Shown piece by piece: positions 38,401-52,329 of a DNA stretch of 64,000 nucleotides. Below the pieces are notes generated by a model, which saw nothing but the letters and a program-made list of their open reading frames with translations, was not told the origin of the DNA and ran no database searches. The position numbers and the translations under genes are program-made. The stretch's first letter is position 1. Every line of letters begins with the position of its first letter. The stretch comes from Petrolisthes cinctipes (taxonomy: Eukaryota; Arthropoda; Malacostraca; Decapoda; Porcellanidae), in assembly GCA_033782935.1 (NCBI GenBank), contig JAWQEG010000167.1, forward strand, positions 645,001 to 709,000, written 5' to 3'.

Positions 38401-40479
38401 TGACTTTGGGCACCTAAAATATAGATTTTCAACATGTTTTCGGCCTGTATTTTGAAAATACTCTAACACGGAGTAGGCATGTACAGATCGCTTCTAGGAC
38501 CCAAAAATACCGAATTTTCGGGTGTTTTGAGCCTGAATTTGATATATAAACGGGTACAGAAGATGCATACACATATTGACTTTGGGCACCTAAAATATCG
38601 ATTTTCAGAATGTTTTGGGCCTGTATCTGACTAGGCATGTACAGATCGCTTCTGGGACCCCAAAATATCAAATTTTCGGGTGTTTGGAGCTGAATTTCAA
38701 ATATAAACGGGTACAGAAGATGCATGCTCATATCGACTTTTGGGAACCTAAAAGATCGATTTTCAGTATATTTTGAGCCTGTATTTTGAAAATACTCTAA
38801 CACGGAGTAGGCATGTACAGATCGCATCTGGGACCCCAAAATAACGAATTTTCGGGTGTTTTGAGCCTGAATTTGAGATATAATCTGGTACAGAAGATGC
38901 ATGTGCATATTGACTTTGGGAACCTAAAATATCGATTTTCAGCATTTTTTGGGCCCGTATTTTGAAAATACTCTAACACGGAGTAGGCTTGTACAGATAG
39001 CTTCTGGGACCTCAAAATATCGATTTTTCGGGTGTTTTGAGCCTGAATTTAAAATATAAACGTGTAATGAAGATACATGCACATATCGACTTTTGGGCAC
39101 CTATAATATCGATTTTGAGCATGTTTTGGTCTGTATCTTGAAAACATTCTAACTAGAAGTAGGCATGTACAGATTGCTTCTAGGACTCAAAAATCCCGAA
39201 GTTTCGGGTGTTTTGAGCCTGAATTTGAGATATAAAAGTTTACAGAGAAGATGCATGCACATATCGACTTTGGTCACTTAAAATATCGATTTTTAGCATG
39301 GTTTGAGCCTATATTTTGAAAACATTCTAGCACTGAGTAGGCATGTACAGATCGCTTCTGGGACCCAAAAATATCGAATTTTCGGGTGTTTTGAGGTTGA
39401 ATTTGGGATATAAACGGGTGAAGAAGATGCATACACATATTGACTTTGTGCACCTAAAATATCGATTTTCAGCATGTTTTGGGCCTATATCTGAGTAAGC
39501 ATGTACAGATCGCTTCTGGGACCCCAAAATATCAAATATTCGGGTGTTTGGAGCCTGAATTTGGGATATAAACGGGTACAGAAGATGCATACACATATTG
39601 ACTTTGGGCACCTAAAAGATCGATTTTCAGCATGTTTTTTGCCTGTATTTAAAAAATACTCTAACAAGGATTAGGCATGTATCGTTCGCTTCTGGGACCT
39701 CAAAATATCGAATTTTCGGGTGTTTTGAGGTTGAATTTGAGATATAAACGGGTATAGAAGATGCATACACATATTGACTTTGGGCACCTAAAATATCGAT
39801 TTTCAACATGTTTTTGGCCTGTATTTTGAAAATAGTCTAACACGTAGTAGGCATGTACAGATCGCTTTTAGGACCCAAAAATACCGAATTTTCGGGTGTT
39901 TTGAGCCTGAATTTGAGATATTAACGGGGATAGAAGATCCATGCACATATTGACTTTGGGCACCTAAAAGATCGATTTTTAGCATGTTTTGCACCTGTAT
40001 TCAGAAAATTCTATAACACGGGGTAGGCATGTACAGATCGCATCTGCGACCCCACAATATCGAATTTTCGGGTGTTTTGAGGTTGAAATTAGGATATAAA
40101 CGGGTGCAGAAGATGCATACACATATTGACTTTGGGCACCTAAAATATCGATTTTCAACATGTTTTGAGCCTGTATTTTGAAAATACTCTAGCACGGAGT
40201 AGGCATGTACAGATAGCTTCTAGGACCCAAAAATACCGAATTTTCGGGTGTTTTGAGCCTGAATTTGAGATATAAACGGGTACAGAAAATCCATGCACAT
40301 ATCGACTTTGGACACATAAAATATCGATTTTTAGCATGTTTTGAGCCTATATTTTGAAAATATTCTAGCACCGAGTAGGCATGTACAGATCGCTTCTGGG
40401 ATCCAAAAATGTAAAATTTTCGGGTGTTTTTAAGGTTGAATTTGGGATATAAACGGGTGCAGAAGATGCATACACATAT
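38401..40479 (+). repeat. HOR family 5, 2,079-bp unit, copy 1
   Basis: The unit starts at TGACTTTGGGCACC followed by ATAGATTTTCAACATG and repeats at 40,480. Private markers include GTAGGCTTGTACAGATAG, TCAAAAATCCCGAAG at 39,187, AAAGTTTACAGAGAAG, and CTGCGACCCCACAATATCG. Only a few substitutions separate it from copy 2, for example TCGTTCGC against TCGTTCAC near 39,680/41,760. Confidence 0.92.
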
Positions 40480-42558
40480 TGACTTTGGGCACCTAAAATA
40501 TAGATTTTCAACATGTTTTCGGCCTGTATTTTGAAAATACTCTAACACGGAGTAGGCATGTACAGATCGCTTCTAGGACCCAAAAATACCGAATTTTCGG
40601 GTGTTTTGAGCCTGAATTTGATATATAAACGGGTACAGAAGATGCATACACATATTGACTTTGGGCACCTAAAATATCGATTTTCAGAATGTTTTGGGCC
40701 TGTATCTGACTAGGCATGTACAGATCGCTTCTGGGACCCCAAAATATCAAATTTTCGGGTGTTTGGAGCTGAATTTCAAATATAAACGGGTACAGAAGAT
40801 GCATGCTCATATCGACTTTTGGGAACCTAAAAGATCGATTTTCAGTATATTTTGAGCCTGTATTTTGAAAATACTCTAACACGGAGTAGGCATGTACAGA
40901 TCGCATCTGGGACCCCAAAATAACGAATTTTCGGGTGTTTTGAGCCTGAATTTGAGATATAATCTGGTACAGAAGATGCATGTGCATATTGACTTTGGGA
41001 ACCTAAAATATCGATTTTCAGCATTTTTTGGGCCCGTATTTTGAAAATACTCTAACACGGAGTAGGCTTGTACAGATAGCTTCTGGGACCTCAAAATATC
41101 GATTTTTCGGGTGTTTTGAGCCTGAATTTAAAATATAAACGTGTAATGAAGATACATGCACATATCGACTTTTGGGCACCTATAATATCGATTTTGAGCA
41201 TGTTTTGGTCTGTATCTTGAAAACATTCTAACTAGAAGTAGGCATGTACAGATTGCTTCTAGGACTCAAAAATCCCGAAGTTTCGGGTGTTTTGAGCCTG
41301 AATTTGAGATATAAAAGTTTACAGAGAAGATGCATGCACATATCGACTTTGGTCACTTAAAATATCGATTTTTAGCATGGTTTGAGCCTATATTTTGAAA
41401 ACATTCTAGCACTGAGTAGGCATGTACAGATCGCTTCTGGGACCCAAAAATATCGAATTTTCGGGTGTTTTGAGGTTGAATTTGGGATATAAACGGGTGA
41501 AGAAGATGCATACACATATTGACTTTGTGCACCTAAAATATCGATTTTCAGCATGTTTTGGGCCTATATCTGAGTAAGCATGTACAGATCGCTTCTGGGA
41601 CCCCAAAATATCAAATATTCGGGTGTTTGGAGCCTGAATTTGGGATATAAACGGGTACAGAAGATGCATACACATATTGACTTTGGGCACCTAAAAGATC
41701 GATTTTCAGCATGTTTTTTGCCTGTATTTAAAAAATACTCTAACAAGGATTAGGCATGTATCGTTCACTTCTGGGACCTCAAAATATCGAATTTTCGGGT
41801 GTTTTGAGGTTGAATTTGAGATATAAACGGGTATAGAAGATGCATACACATATTGACTTTGGGCACCTAAAATATCGATTTTCAACATGTTTTTGGCCTG
41901 TATTTTGAAAATACTCTAACACGGAGTAGGCATGTACAGATCGTTTTTAGGACCCAAAAATACCGAATTTTCGGGTGTTTTGAGCCTGAATTTGAGATAT
42001 TAACGGGGATAGAAGATCCATGCACATATTGACTTTGGGCACCTAAAAGATCGATTTTTAGCATGTTTTGCACCTGTATTCAGAAAATTCTATAACACGG
42101 GGTAGGCATGTACAGATCGCATCTGCGACCCCACAATATCGAATTTTCGGGTGTTTTGAGGTTGAAATTAGGATATAAACGGGTGCAGAAGATGCATACA
42201 CATATTGACTTTGGGCACCTAAAATATCGATTTTCAACATGTTTTGAGCCTGTATTTTGAAAATACTCTAGCACGGAGTAGGCATGTACAGATAGCTTCT
42301 AGGACCCAAAAATACCGAATTTTCGGGTGTTTTGAGCCTGAATTTGAGATATAAACGGGTACAGAAAATCCATGCACATATCGACTTTGGACACATAAAA
42401 TATCGATTTTTAGCATGTTTTGAGCCTATATTTTGAAAATATTCTAGCACCGAGTAGGCATGTACAGATCGTTTCTGGGATCCAAAAATGTAAAATTTTC
42501 GGGTGTTTTTAAGGTTGAATTTGGGATATAAACGGGTGCAGAAGATGCATACACATAT
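40480..42558 (+). repeat. HOR family 5, 2,079-bp unit, copy 2
   Basis: This is the partner of copy 1 at a constant offset of 2,079 bp. A third start follows at 42,559 but skips one 176-bp monomer (offset 1,903) and continues only to about 42,800, where other monomers take over. Confidence 0.92.
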
Positions 42559-42800
42559 TGACTTTGGGCACCTAAAATATCGATTTTCAGAATGTTTTGG
42601 GCCTGTATCTGACTAGGCATGTACAGATTGCTTCTGGGACCCCAAAATATCAAATTTTCGGGTGTTTGGAGCTGAATTTGAAATATAAACGGGTACAGAA
42701 GATGCATGCTCATATCGACTTTTGGGCACGTAAAAGATCGATTTTCAGTATGTTTTGTGCCTGTATTTTGAAAATACTCTAACACGGAGTAGGCATGTAC
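42559..42800 (+). repeat. HOR family 5, truncated third copy
   Basis: TTTTCAGAATGTTTTGGG, CTGACTAGGCATG and GGTGTTTGGAGCTGAA match 40,656-40,897 at an offset of 1,903 bp. The match stops near 42,800 at GTTCGCTTGTGGG. Confidence 0.8.
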
Positions 42801-45800
42801 AGTTCGCTTGTGGGACCCCAAAATATCGAATATTCGGGTGTTTTGAGGTTAAATTTGGGATATACACGGGTGCAAAAGATGCATGCACATATCGACTTTG
42901 GAAAATTAAAATTTCGATATTTAGCATGTTTTGAGCCTATATTTTGAAAACATTCTAGCACTGAATAGGCATGTACAGATCGCTTCTGGGAACCTAAAAT
43001 ATCGTATTTTCGGCTATTTTGAGGATGAATTTGGAATATAATCTGGTGCAGAAGATGCATGCACGTATTGACTTTGGGCACCTAAAATATCGATTTTGAG
43101 CATGTTTTGGGTCTGTATCTTGAAAACATTCTAACTAGGACTAGGCATGTGCAGATCGCTTCTGGGACCCCCAAATATCGAATTTTCGGGTGTTTGGAGC
43201 CTTAATTTGAGATATAAACGGGTACACAAGATGCATGTACATATTGACTTTGGGCACCAAAATGATCGATTTTCAGCATGTTTTGGGTCTGTATTTAAAA
43301 AATACTCTAACACGGATTAGGCATGTATCGATCGCTTCTGGGACCTCAAAATATCGAATTTTCGGGTGTTTTGAGGTTGAATTTGAGATATCGACTCTGG
43401 GCACCTAAAATATCGATTTTTAGCATGTTTTGGGCCTATATTTTGAAAATATTCTAGCACTCAGTAGGCATGTACAGATCGCTTCTGGAAAAAAAAAATA
43501 TCGAATTTTCGGGTGTTTTATGGTTGAATTTGGGATATAAACGGGTGCAGAAGATGCATACACATATTGACTTTGGGCACCTAAAATATCGGTTTTCAGC
43601 ATGTTTTGGGCCTGTATCTGAGTAGGCATGTACAGATCGCTTCTGGGACCAAAAAATATCGAATTTTCGGGTGTTTGGAGCCTGAATTTGAGATATAAAC
43701 GGGTACAGAAGATGAATGCACATATCGACTTTTGGGCACCTAAAATATCGATTTTCTGTATGTTTTGGGCTTGTATCTTGAAAATACTCTAACACGGAGT
43801 AGGCATGTACAGATTGCTTCTGGGACCCCAAAATATCAAATTTTTGGGTGTTTTGGGGATGAATTTGAGATATCGACTCTGGGCACCTAAAATATCGATA
43901 TTTAGCATGTTTTGGGCCTATATTTTGAAAATATTCTAGCACTCAGTAGGCATGTACAGATCGCTTCTGGGACCTCAAAATATCAAATTTTCGGGTGTTT
44001 TGAGCCTGAATTTGAGATATAAACGGGTACAGAAAATGCATGCACATATTGACTTTGGGCACCTAAAATATCAATTTTCAGCATGTTTTGGGCCTGTATA
44101 TTGAAAATACTCTAACACGGAGTAGGCATGTACAGATCGCTTCTGGGACCAAAAAATATCGAATTTTCGCGTGTTTGAACCTGAATTTGAGATATCGACT
44201 TTGGGCACCTAAAATATCGATTTTTAGCATGTTTTGGGCCTATATTTTGAAAACATACTAGCACTGAGTAGGCATGTACAAATCGCTTCTGGGACCCCAA
44301 AATATCGAATTTTCGGGTGTTTTGAGCCTGAATTTGAGATATAAACAGGTACTGAAGATGCATGCACATATTGACTTTGGGCACCTAAAATATCGATTTT
44401 GAGCATGTTTTGGGTCTGTATCTTGAAAAAATTCTAACTAGGAGTAGGCAAGTACAGATCACTTCTAGGACCCAAAAATACCGATTTTTCGGGTATTTTG
44501 AGCCTGAATTTGAGATATAAACGGGTACAGAAGATGCATGCACATATCGACTTTGGACACTTAAAATATCAATTTTTAGCATGTTTTGAGCCTATATTTT
44601 GAAAACATTCTAGCACTGAGTAGGCATGTACAGATTGCTTCTGGGACAGAAAAATATCGAATTTTCGGGTGTTTTGTGGTTGAATTTGAGATATAAACGG
44701 GAGCAGAAAATGCATACACATATTGACTTTGGGCACCTGAAATATCGATTTTCAGCATGTTTTGGGCCTGTATCTGAGTAAGCATGTACAGATCGCTTCT
44801 GGGACCCCAAAATATCGAATTTTCGGGTGTTTGGAGCCTGAATTTGAGATATAAACGGGTACAGAAGATGCATGCACATATCGACTTTGGACACTTAAAA
44901 TATCGATTTTTAGCATGTTTAAGCCAATGTTTTGAAAATATTCTAGCACAAAGTAGATATGTACAGATCACTTCTGGGACCCCAAAATATCGTATTTTCG
45001 GGTGTTTTAAGCCTGAATTTGAGATATAAACGGGTACAGAAGATGCATGCACATATCGACTTTGGACACTTAAAATATCGATTTTTAGCATGTTTTGAGC
45101 CTATATTTTGAAAACATTCTAGCACTGAGTAGGCATGTACAGATCGCTTCTGGGACACAAAAATATCGAATTTTCGGGTGTTTTGAGGTTGAATTTGGGA
45201 TATAAACGGGTGCAGAAGATGCATACACGTATCGAATTTTGGGTACCTAAAATATCGTTTTTTAGCATGTTTTGGGCCTGTATATTAAAAATACTCTAAC
45301 ATGGAGTAGGCATGTACATATAGCTTCTGGGACCCCAAAATATCGAATTTTCGGGTTTTTTTGGCCTGAATTTGATATATCGACTTTGGGCACCTAAAAT
45401 ATCGATTTTTAGCTTGTTTTGGGTCTGTATTTTGAAAATATTCTAGCACTGCGTAGGCATGTACAGATCGCTTCTGGGACCCCAAAATATCGAATTTTCG
45501 GGTGTTTTGGGGTTGAATTTGGGATATAAACGGTTGCAGAAGATGCATACACATATTTACTTGGGGCACCTAAAATATCGATTTTCAGCATGTTTTGGGC
45601 CTGTATCTGAATAGGCATGTACAGATCGCTTCTGGGACCTCAAAATATCGAATTTCCTGGTGTTTGGAACCTGAATTAGAGATATAAACGGGTACAGAAG
45701 ATGCATGCACATATCGACTTTTAGGCACCTAAAAAATCGATTTTCAGTATGTTTTGGTCCTGTATTTTGAAAATACTCTAACACGGAGTAGGCAAGTACA

Positions 45801-46650
45801 GATCGCTTCTGGGACCCCAAAATAAAGAATTTTCGGGAGTTTTGGCCTGAATTTGAGATATCGACTATGGGCACCTAAAATATCGATTTTTAGCATGTTT
45901 TGGGCATATATTTTGAAAATATTCTAGCACTGAATAGGCATGTACAGATCGCTTCTGGGACCCCAAAATATCGAATTTTCGGGTGTTTTGAGCCTGAATA
46001 TGAGATATAAACGGGTACAGAAGATGCATGCACATATCGACTTTGAACACTTAAAATATCGATTTTTAGCATGTTTTGAGCCTATATTTTGAAAACATTC
46101 TAGCACTGAGTAGGCATGTACAGATCGCTTCTGGGACCCCAAAATATATAGAATTTTCGGGTGTTTTGGGCCTGAATTTGAGATATCGACTTTGGTCAAC
46201 TAAAATATTGATTTTCAGCATGTTTTGGGCCAGTATTTTGAAAATACTCTAACACGGAGTAGGCATGTACAGATCGCTTCTGGGACCCCAAAATATCGAA
46301 TTTTCGGGTGTTTTGAGCTTGAATTTGAGATATAAACGGGCACTGCAGATGCATGCACATATCGACTTTTAGGCACCTAAAATATCGATTTTGAGCATGT
46401 TTTGGGTCTATATCTTGACAACATTCTAACTAGGAGTAGGCATATACAGATTGCTTCAAGGACCCAAAAATACCGAATTTTCGAGTGTTTTGAGCCTGAA
46501 TTTGAGATATAAACGGGTACAGAAGATGCATGCACATATCGACTTTGGACACCTAAAATATCGATTTTTAGCATGTGTTGGGCCTGTATTTTGAAAATAC
46601 TAAAACACGGAGTAGGCATGTACAGATCGCTTCTTGGACCCCAAAATATC
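42801..46650 (+). repeat. Irregular satellite, older-looking monomers
   Basis: Mixed monomers with little local phase. A ~482-bp duplication is marked by CACTCAGTAGGC at 43,458 and 43,940. An A10 run lies at 43,489-43,498. CACAAGATGCATGTAC near 43,223 links this part to 37,852 and 57,886. CTGAATAGGCATG with GAATTTCCTGGTG near 45,610-45,660 resembles HOR family 4 monomers. No gene, RNA or transposon is seen. Confidence 0.75.
43489..43498. repeat. A10 tract in half B
   Basis: The usual GGGACCCCAAAATATCG is replaced by GGAAAAAAAAAATATCG, with the four C bases lost. It is probably a slippage and substitution product, unique in this window. Confidence 0.8.
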
Positions 46651-47327
46651 GAATTGTCGGGTGTTTTGAGCCTGAATTTGAGATATAAACGGGTACTGAA
46701 GATGCATGCACATATCGACTTTTGGACACTTAAAATATTGATTTTGAGCATGTTTTGGGTCTGTATCTTGAAAACATTCTCACTAGGTGTAGGCATGTAC
46801 AGTTCGCTTCTAGGACCCAAAAATACCGAATTTTCGGGTATTTTGAGCCTGAATTTGAGATATAAACGGGTTCAGAAGATGCATGCACATATCGAATTTA
46901 GACACTTAAAATATCGATTTTTAGCATGTTTTCAGCCTTTACTTTGAAAACATTCTAGCACTGAGTAGGCATGTACAGATCGCTTCTGGGACCCAAAAAT
47001 ATCGAATTTTCGGGTGTTTTCGGTTTAATTTTTTATATAAACGGGTGCAGAAGATGCATACACATATTAACTTTGGGCACCTAAACTAGCGATTTTCAGC
47101 ATCCTTTGGGCATGTATTTTGAAAATGCTCTAACACGGAGTAGGCATGTACAGATCGCTTCTGGGATCCCAAAATATCGAGTTTTCAGGTGTTTTTGGCC
47201 TGAATTTCAGATATCGACTTTGGGCACTTAAAATATCGATTTTTAGCATGTTTTGGGCCTATATTTTGAAAATAATCTGGCACTGAGTAGGCATGTACAA
47301 ATCGTTTCTGGGACCCAAAAATGTCGA
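46651..47327 (+). repeat. Long-range duplicate block, right member
   Basis: This is the partner of 26,985-27,660 at an offset of 19,666-19,667 bp, sharing at least six rare words in the same order. It retains the complete half A/half B junction at the left edge, whereas the left member has the 49-bp fusion deletion there. Confidence 0.85.
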
Positions 47328-49765
47328 ATTTTCGGGTGTTTGGAGTCTGAATTTGAGATATAAACGGGTACAGAAGATGCATGCACATATCGACTTTAGG
47401 GCACCTAAAAGATTGATTTTCAGTATGTGTTGGGCTTGTATTTTGAAAGAACTCTAACAAGGAGTAGCCATGTACAAATCGCTTCAGGGACCCCAAAATA
47501 TCGATTTTTCGGGTGTTTTGGGCCTGAATTTGATATATCGACTTTGGGCACCTAAAATATCGATTTTTAGCATGTTTTGGGCCTATATTTTAAAAATATT
47601 CTAGCACTGAGTAGGCATGTACAGATCGCTTCTGGGACCCCAAAATATCGAATTTTCGGGTGTTTTGAGCCTAAATTTGAGATATAAACGGGTACAGAAG
47701 ATTCATGCACATATCGACTTTTAGGCACCCAAAATATCGATTTTTATCATGTTTTGGTTCTGTATCTTGAAAACATTCTAACTAGGAGTAGGCATGTACA
47801 GGTCGCTTCTAGGACCCAAAAATTCCGAATTTTCGGGTGTTTTGAGCCTGAATTTGAGATATAAACGGGTACAGAAGATGCATGCACATATCGACTTTGG
47901 ACACTTAAAATATCGATTTTATGCATGTTTTGAGCTTATATTTTGAAAACATTCTAGCACTGTGTAGGCATGTACAGATCGCTAATGGGACCCAAAAATA
48001 TCGAATTTTCGGGTGTTTTGAGGTTGAATTTGAGATATAAACGAGTGCAGAAGATGCATACACATATTAACTTTGGGCACCTAAAATATCGATTTTCATC
48101 ATGTTTTTGGCCTGTATATTGAAAATACTCTAACACAGAGTAGGCATGTACAGATCGCTTTTAGGACCCAAAAATACCGAATTTTCGGGTGTTTTGAGCC
48201 TGAATTTGAGATATAAACGGGTACAGAGATGCATACACATATTAACTATAGGCACCTAAAATATCGATTTTCAGCATGTTTTTGGCCTGTATCTGAATAG
48301 GCATGTTCAGATCGCTTCTGGGACCCCAAAATATCGAATTTTCGGGTGTTTGGAGCCTGAATTTGAGATATAAACGGGTACAGAAGATGCATGCACATAT
48401 CGACTTTTGGGCACCTAAAATATCGATTTTGAGCATGTTTTTGGTCTGTATCTTGAAAACATTCTAACTAGGAGTAGGCATGTACAGATCGCTTCTGGTA
48501 CCCAAAAATATCGAATTTTAGGGTTTTTTGGGCCTGAATTTGAGATATCGACTTTGGGCACCTAAAATATAGATTTTCAGCATGTTTTGGGCCTGTAGCT
48601 GAGAAGGCCTGTACAGATCGCTTCTGGGACCCCAAAATATCGAATTTTCGGGTGTTTGGAGCCTGAATTTTAGATATAAACGGGTACAGAAGATGCATGC
48701 ACATATCGACTTTTGGGGACATAAAAGATCGATTTTCAGTATGTTTTGGGCCTGTATTTTGAAAATACTCTAACACGGATTAGGCATGTACAGATCGCTT
48801 CTGGGACCGCAAAAAAACGAATTTTCGGGTGTTTTGGGCCTGAATTTGAGATATCGAATTTGAGCACCTAAAATATCGATTTTTAGCATGTTTTGGGCTT
48901 ATATTTTGAAAATATTCTAGCACTGAGTAGGCATGTACAGATCGCTTTTGGGACCCCAAAATATCAAATTTTCGGGTGTTTTGAGCCTGAAATTGAGATA
49001 TAAACGGGTACTGAAGATGCATGCACATATCAACTTTTGGGCACCTAAAATATCGATTTTGAGCATGTTTTGAGCCTATATTTTGAAAACATTCTAGCCC
49101 GGAGTAGGCATGTACAGATCGCTTCTGGGACCCAAAAATATCGAATTTTCGGGTGTTTTGAGGTTGAATTTGGGATATAAACGGTTGCAGAAGATGCATA
49201 CACATATCGACTTTGGGCACCTAAAAGATCGATTTTTAGTATAAAGTAATTTGGGCCTGTATTTTGAAAATACTCTAACACGGAGTAGGCATGTACAGAT
49301 CGCTTCTGGGACTCCAAAATATCGGATTTTCGGGTGTTTTGGGCCTGAATTTGAGATATCGACTTTTGGCACCTAAAATATCTATTTCTAGCATGTTTTG
49401 GGTCTATATTTTGAAAATATTCTAGCACTGAGTAGGCATGTACAGATCGCTTCTGGGACCCCAAAATATCGAATTTCAGGGTGTTTTCAGCATGAATTTG
49501 AGATATAAACGGGTGCTGAAGATGCATGCACATATCGACGTTTGGGCACCTAAAATATCGATTTTTAAGTATGTTTTGGGTCTGTATCTTGAAAACATTC
49601 TAACTAGGAGTAGGCATGTACTGATCGCTTCTAGGACCCTGAAATACCGAATTTTCGGGTGTTTTGATCCTGAATTTGAGATGTAAACGGGTACAGAAGA
49701 TGCATGCACATATCGACTTTGGACACTTAAAAAATCGATTTTTAGCATGTTTTGAGCCTATATTT
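47328..49765 (+). repeat. Irregular satellite monomers
   Basis: Ordinary monomers of all three haplotypes without a clear HOR period. A unique 5-base net insertion (AGTATAAAGTAATTTGGGCC) lies near 49,239. Nothing non-satellite is seen. Confidence 0.75.
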
Positions 49766-52329
49766 TGAAAATACTCTATCACGGAGTAAGCATGTACATA
49801 TCGCTTCTGGGACTCCAAAATATCGAATTTTCGGGTGTTTTGAGCCTGAATTTCAGATATAAACGGGTACAGAAGATGTATGCACATATCGACTTTGAAC
49901 ACTTAAAATATCGATTTTTAGCATGTTTTGAGCTTATATTTTGAAAACATTCTAGCACTGAGTAGGCATGTACAGATCGCTTCTGGGACCCCAAAATATC
50001 GAATTTTCAGGTGTTTTTGGCCTGAATTTGAGATATAAACGGGTACAGAAGATGCATGCACATATTAACTTTTGGGCTCCTAAAATATCGATTTTGAGCA
50101 TGTTTTGGGTCTGTATCTTGAAAACATTCTTACTATGAGTAGGCATGTAGAGATCGCTTCTAGGACCCAAAAATACAGAATTTTCGGGTGTTTTGAGCCT
50201 GAATTTGAGATATAAACGTGTACTGAAGATGCATTCACATATCGACTTGTGGGCACCTAAAATATTGATTTTGAGCATATTTTGGGACTGTATCTTGAAA
50301 ACATTCTAACTTGGAGTAGGCATGTACATATCGCTTCTAGGACCCAAAAATACCGAATTTTCGGGTGTTTTGAGCCTGAATTTAAGATATAAACGGGTAC
50401 AGAAGATCGACTTTGGACACTAAAAATATCGATTTTTAGCTTGTTTTGAGCCTATATTTTGAAAACATTCTAGCACTGAGTAGGCATGTACAGATCGCTT
50501 CTGGGACCGAAAAATATCGATTTTTCGGGTGTTTTGGGGTTGAATTTGGGATATAAACGGTTGCAGAAGATGCATACACATATTGACTTTGTGCACCTAA
50601 AATATCGATTTTCAGCATGTTTTGGGCCTGTATCTGAATAGGCATGTACAGATCGCTTCTGGGATCCCAAAATATCGAATTTCCGGGTGTTTGGAACCTG
50701 AATTTGAGATTTAAACGGGTACAGAAGATGCATGCACATATCGACTTTTGGGCACCTAAAAGATCGATTTTCAGTATGTTTTGGGCCTGTATTTTGAAAA
50801 TACTCTAACACGGATTAGGCATGTACATATCGCTTCTAGAACCCAAAAATACCGTATTTTCGGGAGTTTTGAGCCTGAATTTGAGATATAAACGGGTACA
50901 GAAGATGCATGCACATATCGACTTTTGGGCACCTAAAAGATCGATTTGCAGTATGTTTTGGACCTGTATTTTGAAAATACTCTGATACGGAGTAGGCATG
51001 TACAGATCGCTTCTGGGACCCCAAAATATCGAATTTGTGGGTGTTTTGGGCCTGAATTTGAGAAATCGACTTTGGGCACCTAAAATATTGATTTTTAGCA
51101 TGTTTTGGGACTATATTTTAAAAATATTCTAGCAGTGAGTAGGCATGTACAGATCGCTTCTGGGACCCCAAAATATCGAATTTTCGGGTGTTTTGACCCT
51201 GAATTTGATATATAAACGGGTACTGAAGATGCATGCACATATCAACTTTTGGGCACATAAAATATCGATTTGGAGCATGTTTTGGGTCTGTATCTTGAAA
51301 ACATTCTAACTAGGATTAGGCATGTACATATCGCTTCTAGGACCCAAAAATACCGAATTTTCGAGTGTTTTGAGCCTGAATTTAAGATATAAACGGGTAC
51401 AGAAGATCGACTTTTGACACTAAAAATATTGATTTTTAGCATGTTTTGAGCCTATATTTTGAAAACATTCTAGCACTGAGTAGGCATGTACAGATCGCTT
51501 CTGGGACCCAAAAATATCGAATTTTAGGGTGTTTTGAGGTTGAATTTGAGATATGAACGGGTACAGAAGATGCATGCACATATCGACTATGGACACTTAA
51601 AATATCGATTTTAAGCATGTTTTGATCCTAAATTTTGAAAACATTCTATCACTGAGTAGGCATGTACAGATCGCTTCTGTGACCCAAAAATATCGAATTT
51701 TCGAGTGTTTTGAGGTTGAATTTGAGATATAAACGGGTATAGAAGATGCATGCACATATCGACTTTTGGGCACCTAAAAGATCGATTTTTAGTATGTTTT
51801 GGGCCTGTAATATGAAAATACTCTAACACGGAGTAGGCATGTGGAGATCGTTTCTGGTACCTCAAAATATCAAATTTTCGAGTGTTTTGAGCCTGAATTT
51901 GAGATATAAATGGGTCTTGAAGATGCATGCACATATCGACTTTTGGGCACCTAAAATATCGATTTCGAGCATGTTTTTGGTCTATATCATAAAAACATTC
52001 TAACTAGGAGTAGGCATGTACAGATCGCTTCTAGGACCCCGAAATACCGAATTTTCGGGTGTTTTGAGCCTGAATTTGAGATATAAACGGGTACAGAAGA
52101 TGCATACACATATCGACTTTGCACACTTAAAATATCGATTTTTAGCATGTTTTGAGCCTATATTTTGAGAACATTCTAGCACTGTGTATTCATGTACAGA
52201 ACGCTTCTGGGACCCAAAAATATCGAATTTTCGGGTGTTTTGAGGCTGAATTTGGGATATAAACGGGTGCAGAAGATGCATACACATATTGACTTTGGGC
52301 ACCTAAAAGATCGATTTTCAGCTTGTTTT
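49766..52329 (+). repeat. Diverged, rearranged relative of HOR family 4
   Basis: Several pieces match 28.4-33.9 kb. TCTATCACGGAGTAAGC at 49,775 pairs with 30,776/32,776. GAAGATCGACTTTGG at 50,402 pairs with 31,374. TTGGGGTTGAATTTGGG near 50,530 pairs with 30,507/32,507. 51,099-51,600 pairs with 28,407-28,900 (GAAGATCGACTTTTGACAC at 51,402 and 28,709). GTGGAGATCG at 51,841 pairs with 33,796. Confidence 0.8.

Noticed and set aside
49231..49260. Possible insertion of foreign DNA at AGTATAAAGTAATTTGGG
   Set aside because: Only about five extra bases are present, with normal monomer on both sides. Local slippage or error is a simpler explanation.
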